Positions 14,168-19,125 of a stretch of 19,125 nt of DNA are shown piece by piece. Position 1 is the first letter of the stretch, and every line of letters begins with the position of its first letter. The notes under the pieces are model-generated. The model worked only from the letters and a program-made list of their open reading frames with translations, did not search any database and had not been told where the DNA came from. The stretch comes from Planctomycetota bacterium (GTDB lineage: Bacteria > Planctomycetota > Phycisphaerae > UBA1845), in contig JADFRH010000010.1 in NCBI GenBank assembly GCA_022561415.1, positions 1 through 19,125 on the forward strand. Reading direction: 5' to 3'. Both the position numbers and the translations under genes were made by a program.

Positions 14168-15253
14168 GTGTCAGATACTGAAAACGTCATGCTTGATCTC
14201 GAAACACTGAAAATGCGTCTTAAGGAGCTGGACGCCCAAAGCGACGGCCTGTCGTGGCCGGCGGAGGCGGTGAAGTTGCTGGGTGAGGCCGGCTGCCGGC
14301 GGAACGTGGTCGCCGTCGAGTTCGGCGGCGCGGCGGCGGCGCCCCAACAACAACTCGAAACTTACCAGGCCGTTGCGTGGGGCAGCCTGAGCCTGGCGCT
14401 GATCCTCACGCAGAACGACGCCGCGTGCGAACTGCTCGGCGACTGCGACAATGCCGAGCTGGCTCAGCAGCTCTTGCCGCGCTGTGCCAGGGGGGAATTT
14501 CTTTTCACCGTGGGCATCAGTCAGCTCACCACGTCGCGCCGCTCGGTGGGACCGGCCATGAAGGCCGAGATCGACGGCGACCTGCAAGCAGGCTCTGCCT
14601 CTGGGTTTCGCATCAGTGGGGTCATGCCTTGGGTGACCAGTGCGCCACACGCGGACCACATCGTAACGGGCGCTGTGCTACCCGACGGCATGCAGATACT
14701 CGCGGCCGTGCCCACCGACTCCGACGGACTTTCGGTATCCGAGCCAATGCGACTGATGGCGCTGGGATCGAGCTGGACCTGCGAGGTGCGGTGCCAAGAC
14801 GTCCACGTCGAGACCGGGCAATTGATGCGCGGGCCGGCGGAACGGGTTCTGGCGATTCGCGCGCCGGTCAAACCCCTATCGGTGTCGGCCGTCGGGCTGG
14901 GAGCGGCCGAGCGATTGCTGCACGAAGTGCGTGCGCTCGCCACGACCGTCGATCAGGTTCCCGCATTGCTCGACGAGAAGATCGTTCCGCGTTTCGAGTC
15001 GATCCGTCGCCGTCTCTACGACGCGGCCGATATGCTCAGCGATCCGTCGAACGAGATTCCCGCGATGGACATTCGCGTCGCGGTCAACGATCTGGTCGTG
15101 CGTCTCGCGGGCACGCTGATGACCCTCTCGAAGGGCAGCGGTTATCTGCTGTCGCACCAGACACAGCGCCTAACGCGCGAGGCCATGTTTTTCTTAGTCT
15201 GGTCCGCCCCGCCGCACGTCCAGGCCGGCACGCTCGAACACCTTTGGGCTTAG
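14168..15253 (+). CDS. Acyl-CoA dehydrogenase-like protein
   Basis: A 361-aa protein with acyl-CoA dehydrogenase layout: an N-terminal helical domain with WPAEAVKLLGEAGCRRNVVAVEFGG, a middle beta domain (LFTVGISQLTTSRRS ... FRISGVMPWVTSAPHADHIVTGAVL, the flavin/substrate-region pattern) and a C-terminal helical domain ending LSKGSGYLLSHQTQRLTREAMFFLV. Typical members oxidise acyl-CoA thioesters with FAD and pass electrons to ETF, whose genes lie 4.6 kb upstream. Several points are unusual: the C-terminal domain is short, the common terminal EGT-type catalytic segment is not evident, and the usual Gly-Gly-x-Gly-rich match near the end is weak. It may be a non-canonical or inactive member. The start is GTG 14168; ATG 14189 is the alternative. 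Neither has a clear SD, and TATCAT (14138-14143) could be a -10 box. Confidence 0.72.
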   Translation: MSDTENVMLDLETLKMRLKELDAQSDGLSWPAEAVKLLGEAGCRRNVVAVEFGGAAAAPQQQLETYQAVAWGSLSLALILTQNDAACELLGDCDNAELAQQLLPRCARGEFLFTVGISQLTTSRRSVGPAMKAEIDGDLQAGSASGFRISGVMPWVTSAPHADHIVTGAVLPDGMQILAAVPTDSDGLSVSEPMRLMALGSSWTCEVRCQDVHVETGQLMRGPAERVLAIRAPVKPLSVSAVGLGAAERLLHEVRALATTVDQVPALLDEKIVPRFESIRRRLYDAADMLSDPSNEIPAMDIRVAVNDLVVRLAGTLMTLSKGSGYLLSHQTQRLTREAMFFLVWSAPPHVQAGTLEHLWA

Positions 15254-15443
15254 GTAGCGCGCTTCCGGACTGACCGTTTCCTCTGGAATCATGGACGGTT
15301 CCGGGTCCGCGCCCGTAGGGCGAAGACAAACTCTGCGGCGCCGCCACACCTGACCAGTGGACGCACTAGCTCTTCACTCTTCGTTGTAAGGGCGGCGTAT
15401 TCCACGCTCGAACGCCTCTGAGCATGAGTCATCCGCGACGGTT

Positions 15444-18377
15444 CTACCAAGGCACGCTCTGTCGCGCGCCGAGGCCGGGGCCGTGTAGCATGGCGTTGAG
15501 GAAGAGTCGACCGGTGGCCTCGAAGTAGCCTCGGAAGAACGGGTCCGACGCGAAGAGAATGATCTGGCCGTTGCCGACCCGCTCGACCGTGACGTAGGCG
15601 GAGTTCGCCATCCGCGCCCGCGCCTCGGGCCAGAGCAGGCCGGAGAGGCGAAGATCATCCGCAGCCGCCAGCCGAACCGGTGTTCGAACCGGATACTTCG
15701 ACAGAAAAACGTTCGAGCCGCTCACCATGACGGGCAGCTTGCTCTCACCGTTTGCGCTCGGCGACGCGCCGGCGCAGAGCCAGTGCTCCGCGTCGAGGAT
15801 GGCCGTGACGATCGCGCCGCTCGGGCTGAACATCCGCTGAAACGCGTCTTTGCGCTCGAGTGATTTCGTGTCGTCGGTCGCCGAGCCCTTTGACTTGGCC
15901 TTTGCGCCCTTCTTTGCTGGATTTGTCTCGTCGGCGTCCGGCGCACTCGTGCCCCAGACCTCGTCGCGGTCGACCTTGATGTTTCGGGCGCTACGCTCGC
16001 GTTCGAGTGCCTCTTCGTACACGTTCAGCTCATCGAGCACGTCGCGGCGCAGCTGTACCGAGGAAAGCCCGCGATCCTTCCCCGCCACGAACGCGGCCGA
16101 CGAGCCCACGGCCACCAACGTGCCGCCCGCCTCGATCCAACTCTTGAGTCGCGCGGTGACCTTTTCGTTGAAGATGGCGGCGAGTGCGCCGCCGCTCCAC
16201 GTGTTGGGCAGAACGATCACGTTGTACTTTCGCAGGTCCATACGACCGATCCGCTGAACGTTGATCGGTGAGACGCGGAGCCCGATCCGCTCGTCGAGCA
16301 GATGCCAGACGGCCCCGAACGAAGTCGTCGCGATCGGAAACTGCGAGGCGATCGCGATGCGCGGCCGCGCAAGCAGTCCGAACCGCCGCCCGCCCAGGTC
16401 CGGTCCGTCTTCGGACAGCGCGGTGTCGGTGCCGCGCAGGTCGACGTCGAGGTCGTTCACCGCACGACGCACCAGGTCGGCGAGGTTTTCGGCGTTCTCG
16501 TTCTTGCGGATCAGCACCGATCCGGGCTCGTATCGGTGTCCGCTGACCGAAAACGGCTCGGCCGCGATCCTTACTTTGCAATCCGCCTCAAGCAGACGAA
16601 CCACGGCGCGATGAATGTCGCTGCCGGCGCCGTCGATCAGATAGCCGTATCCGGGCACCTTGGCGGCCCGTGCGGGGTGCGTGTCGCGCAGCGGCGTGGT
16701 TGTGGCGTCAGAGAGGCGCTGTGCCCAGAAAGCCTCGAACCCGTAGGCCATGCAGAGATTCCACGCGGTGGTGTCGTACACGCGCGTGCCGCGGCGGTTC
16801 TCGATATCCTTGCGTTCGTCGTGGAGAAACGTGTCGGTCATGTGCGGGTCAAAGTCGAGCAGGGCATGAACCAGGCGCCGTCGCGGCTGGGCCGCCCGGA
16901 CGACGAGGCTGCCGATGGGCATCCGTTGCGTGTCGGTGTGATGGCCCCACACGTCGACGGTGTTCTCGGCCGAGAAGGCTTTCTGTGACAGGCCGAACTC
17001 GATCCCGTGTCCGCTGAGCAGATCGGTGAACCGGACAAAACGCGCGCGGTCGGCCGGTGGCGGAATGATTAACGCTTCGGAGCCCGATCGATCGGCCGAG
17101 ACCGCCCACTCGTGTTCGTCGAGGTAGTCGCTGATGATCTCGCCGCGGTTGGCACGTAGCGATTCGAGATTGGCCAGGCTGCTGACAAGGTGATGGTGTA
17201 CCGCGTCACGATAGGTCAGGACGTTGCCCGCCGCCTGCTTGACGGATGCCGCGTTGACCCCGGCCTGTTCATACAGAATCCCGACCGCCCCCAGCAGGCT
17301 CGTCCAGGCATTCGTGTAGCCGGGGTACCACTCCTCGTACCACTCCCGCGTGTAATAGCTCCAGGCATGTTGGTCGAACGCGGCCGCCTGATCTGCTGAA
17401 AAACGCCGCCGCCACGCGAGCGTGCGCTCAGAAAGATTCCCGTTGATCGGCTCACGCGGCGGATCAAAGAGATAGGTGTCGAGCGATCCCATCTCGTGCG
17501 CGTCGACGACCAGGTGGGGGTTCCACTCGAGAATCTTGGCCGCTCGCCCGCGCGTTTCCGGGTGTACTTGCATGAGCCAGTCGCGATTCAGATCGAAGAG
17601 GTAGTGATTCCCTCGGCCGGCCGACCACAGCCCCGAATGCTGCATCGCCTGGTAGTCCGGGTTCGAGACCTTGCCGGTCAAGGTCTGAAGCTGGCTGAGG
17701 TATCGCTCGCGACCGTCGGGGTTCATCATCGGATCAATATGGATGACGAGTTCGTCGCGCAGACGGCGCGTGGCCGGGTCGGTGCCGGCCGCGAGCTGGT
17801 AGGCGAGTTGGACGGCCGCGTCCGTGCCGGACAACTCGTCGCCGTGAATCGAATAGGCCAACCAGGCGATGCCGGGCAAGGTGCTCTTGATGCGCTCGGC
17901 CTCGGCGGCGTCGCGCATCGTGCGCGGGTCCGCCAGCTTGGCGTTGTCGGCCTTGATCTGCTCGAGACGCGCGTGGTTCGCCCTGCTGGTGATGGTCAGA
18001 AAGTAAAGCGCCCGTCCCTCATGCGTCTTGGCGTACGGCGTCATCGTGACATAGGGCGAAGCCTCGGCGAGCGCCGAAAGATAGCGCACGGCCGCGTCGT
18101 ATCGGACGGCGCCGTCCCCGATTTCGTGTCCGATGACCGACTCCGGCGTCGGAACATGCGAATCGTGCGACGTGCCGATCTCACCGTGGACGAACGGGGC
18201 CTCGAACATTGCCATCCGGGATCCATCCGCAGCGCTGGCGTGCGGTGTAGAGAGCGGTGCGGAGACACAGCCGGCCGCAAACACGCAAGCGGCGACGGTG
18301 AGATTCCCGGCCACCTGTCGATGCCCTCGCGACGTAACGTTTGTCGGCCGGCAAGCCGGCTCTGCCAGTCGATTCAA
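15444..18377 (-). CDS. M14-family zinc carboxypeptidase, predicted lipoprotein
   Basis: A protein of about 977 aa. The start is TTG 18377 because AAGGAGG (18390-18384) sits 6 nt upstream; the frame continues to a GTG at 18407 without an SD. A Lys-poor, Arg-containing N-region is followed by a hydrophobic stretch and a lipobox ending AAGC (C37), so it is probably lipid-anchored outside the cytoplasm. The M14 domain has HGDE (H178, E181), NPDGRE (219-224), DLNRDW (263-267, substrate-binding Arg), DAHEMG (third zinc ligand H294) and GILYEQAG with the likely catalytic E370. Residues beyond 640 look like a class-I glutamine-amidotransferase-like fold (VIVLPNTWSGG, LKSWIEAGGTLVAVGSSAAFV) without an obvious catalytic triad, interrupted by a Lys/Ser/Thr-rich low-complexity segment. 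Large secreted M14 proteins of this build degrade peptides for nutrition. It converges on the ACAD-like gene (190 bp between, no gene seen). Confidence 0.9.
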   Translation of the reverse strand: MNRLAEPACRPTNVTSRGHRQVAGNLTVAACVFAAGCVSAPLSTPHASAADGSRMAMFEAPFVHGEIGTSHDSHVPTPESVIGHEIGDGAVRYDAAVRYLSALAEASPYVTMTPYAKTHEGRALYFLTITSRANHARLEQIKADNAKLADPRTMRDAAEAERIKSTLPGIAWLAYSIHGDELSGTDAAVQLAYQLAAGTDPATRRLRDELVIHIDPMMNPDGRERYLSQLQTLTGKVSNPDYQAMQHSGLWSAGRGNHYLFDLNRDWLMQVHPETRGRAAKILEWNPHLVVDAHEMGSLDTYLFDPPREPINGNLSERTLAWRRRFSADQAAAFDQHAWSYYTREWYEEWYPGYTNAWTSLLGAVGILYEQAGVNAASVKQAAGNVLTYRDAVHHHLVSSLANLESLRANRGEIISDYLDEHEWAVSADRSGSEALIIPPPADRARFVRFTDLLSGHGIEFGLSQKAFSAENTVDVWGHHTDTQRMPIGSLVVRAAQPRRRLVHALLDFDPHMTDTFLHDERKDIENRRGTRVYDTTAWNLCMAYGFEAFWAQRLSDATTTPLRDTHPARAAKVPGYGYLIDGAGSDIHRAVVRLLEADCKVRIAAEPFSVSGHRYEPGSVLIRKNENAENLADLVRRAVNDLDVDLRGTDTALSEDGPDLGGRRFGLLARPRIAIASQFPIATTSFGAVWHLLDERIGLRVSPINVQRIGRMDLRKYNVIVLPNTWSGGALAAIFNEKVTARLKSWIEAGGTLVAVGSSAAFVAGKDRGLSSVQLRRDVLDELNVYEEALERERSARNIKVDRDEVWGTSAPDADETNPAKKGAKAKSKGSATDDTKSLERKDAFQRMFSPSGAIVTAILDAEHWLCAGASPSANGESKLPVMVSGSNVFLSKYPVRTPVRLAAADDLRLSGLLWPEARARMANSAYVTVERVGNGQIILFASDPFFRGYFEATGRLFLNAMLHGPGLGARQSVPW

Positions 18378-18654
18378 AGGAAACCTCCTTAGAGTGACGG
18401 GTGCCACGGTCCCCGGTCGTGCAAGTCGTTGAACGCCCGGCGCCGTCTGCGAGCCTGCGCGGACCGCAGCCCTGAATTCCTAACTACAGCAACATCGAGG
18501 CGATGCGTCAAATAGGCTCAACACCGTGCGAGTTTGGCCGGGTCGGCGCGGCGCCTCGGCTCCCGACCGGCCGTGGCGAGTTGTGACCGCTTGCTTGCGG
18601 TGTTCGGTCTGCGGTACGATGCGAGGCTGATAACAGTTTGCGGAGACTTTGACG

Positions 18655-19059
18655 GTGCCGAAACTAACCAAAATCTACACACGCACCGGCGACGACGGGT
18701 CGGTGCTGATGTACCCGCATAGCGACGACGCCGAGGCCTTCGCCGACGTCATTCCCAAGGTCATGGCGGTGGGCGGCTCGGTCGCCGGGGTGATGCACAG
18801 CACGGTCGAGGATACCGGCCCGGCGCTCGACGTGCTGCGCGAGCAATGGTCGGGGCCGCTCCTGGCGTACCCTGAATCGGGCGAGGAGTTCACCATGCCG
18901 ATCTGGCATTACGAGGAGCGGGTGTCGCCGGACGCGCTCGCCGCGGCCTGCGAGGACTGGGTCGCCAAGGGCGTCCAGATCGTCGGTGGCTGCTGCGGCA
19001 CGCGTCCGGATCACATCCGGGCGCTGCGCGAGCGCATGCCGGCCCGCCTGCCGGGCTGA
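18655..19059 (+). CDS. Chimeric ORF: cobalamin adenosyltransferase N-terminus joined to homocysteine S-methyltransferase C-terminus
   Basis: The first 15 residues from GTG 18655, MPKLTKIYTRTGDDG, match the very start of PduO-type ATP:cob(I)alamin adenosyltransferases, where a Thr/Gly-rich continuation is expected. Instead the chain goes on with SVLMYPHSDDAEAFADVIPKV and then the C-terminal part of a homocysteine S-methyltransferase: GVMHSTVEDTGPALDVLREQW, PLLAYPESGEEF, and WVAKGVQIVGGCCGTRPDHIRAL with the zinc-binding Cys pair. The methyltransferase barrel normally has about 300 residues and only about the last 115 remain, so neither enzyme can be complete. GGAG (18642-18645) lies 9 nt before the GTG; a TTG at 18649 is in frame. 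The simplest explanation is an in-frame deletion or an assembly join. The 277 bp upstream hold only a weak -10-like TACGAT (18615-18620). Confidence 0.8.
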   Translation: MPKLTKIYTRTGDDGSVLMYPHSDDAEAFADVIPKVMAVGGSVAGVMHSTVEDTGPALDVLREQWSGPLLAYPESGEEFTMPIWHYEERVSPDALAAACEDWVAKGVQIVGGCCGTRPDHIRALRERMPARLPG

Positions 19060-19125
19060 GGCGGACTGGCCGCGCCGCTCGTGCCGGCAACGCGACCCTA
19101 CGCCGCGGCGGCGGGCGTGATGCGG

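Noticed and set aside
15273..15299. Bulged hairpin (ACCGT...ACGGT) after the ACAD-like gene as a terminator
   Set aside because: There are only 5 contiguous pairs plus two after a bulge, and no T-run, so the support is too weak.
17496..18392. 298-aa plus-strand ORF
   Set aside because: It is antisense to the M14 peptidase, whose motifs are unmistakable.
19098..19125. C-terminal end of a minus-strand gene entering from the right (RITPAAAA, stop at 19098)
   Set aside because: Eight codons with low complexity cannot be told from chance.

Overview
The window is GC-rich and densely coded on both strands, with no rRNA, tRNA, CRISPR array, IS element or prophage that I can see. The gene content points to a free-living, respiring bacterium with an elaborate secretome. 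It includes an ETF with a membrane Fe-S oxidoreductase, STAS/anti-sigma kinase regulators, large secreted or lipid-anchored proteins, TTG and GTG starts, and Cys-rich acidic metal-binding repeats. Planctomycetota is my best guess (an inference from style; no marker gene settles it), with Myxococcota-like lineages as the alternative.

Layout. 1-1186 (minus): the N-terminal part of primosomal helicase PriA, running off the left edge, preceded by an unrecognised 149-aa protein. 1349-3278: queG (plus) converging on a secreted zinc-dependent phospholipase C-like protein (minus). 3432-4736 (plus): a promoter close to the sigma-70 consensus drives a STAS anti-anti-sigma factor, a possible 43-aa microprotein, an RsbW-type anti-sigma kinase and an acylphosphatase. 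4991-9551 (plus): etfB, etfA, a DUF4258/YgiT toxin-antitoxin-like pair, then a 694-aa membrane Fe-S oxidoreductase of the type proposed to pass ETF electrons to menaquinone. 9592-11820 (minus): a small one-helix protein and a GT-C-like polytopic membrane protein. 11967-13731 (plus): a promoter, a c-di-GMP-I (GEMM-I) riboswitch aptamer and the secreted metal-binding-repeat protein it should control. 13814-14086: a coding-like minus-strand stretch with an internal stop. 14168-15253 (plus): an acyl-CoA-dehydrogenase-like protein. 15444-18377 (minus): a large M14 metallocarboxypeptidase lipoprotein. 18655-19059 (plus): an apparent chimera in which the first 15 residues of a cobalamin adenosyltransferase are joined to the C-terminal part of a homocysteine S-methyltransferase.

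How it fits together. The ETF module probably collects electrons from flavin dehydrogenases (one ACAD-like gene lies 4.6 kb away) and delivers them to the quinone pool. The STAS/RsbW pair is a partner-switching module. The riboswitch ties an exported, probably calcium-binding protein to c-di-GMP, the usual signal for surface or biofilm life. The most noteworthy items are the riboswitch and its secreted target, the TA-like pair lodged inside the ETF operon, and the PduO/methyltransferase chimera.
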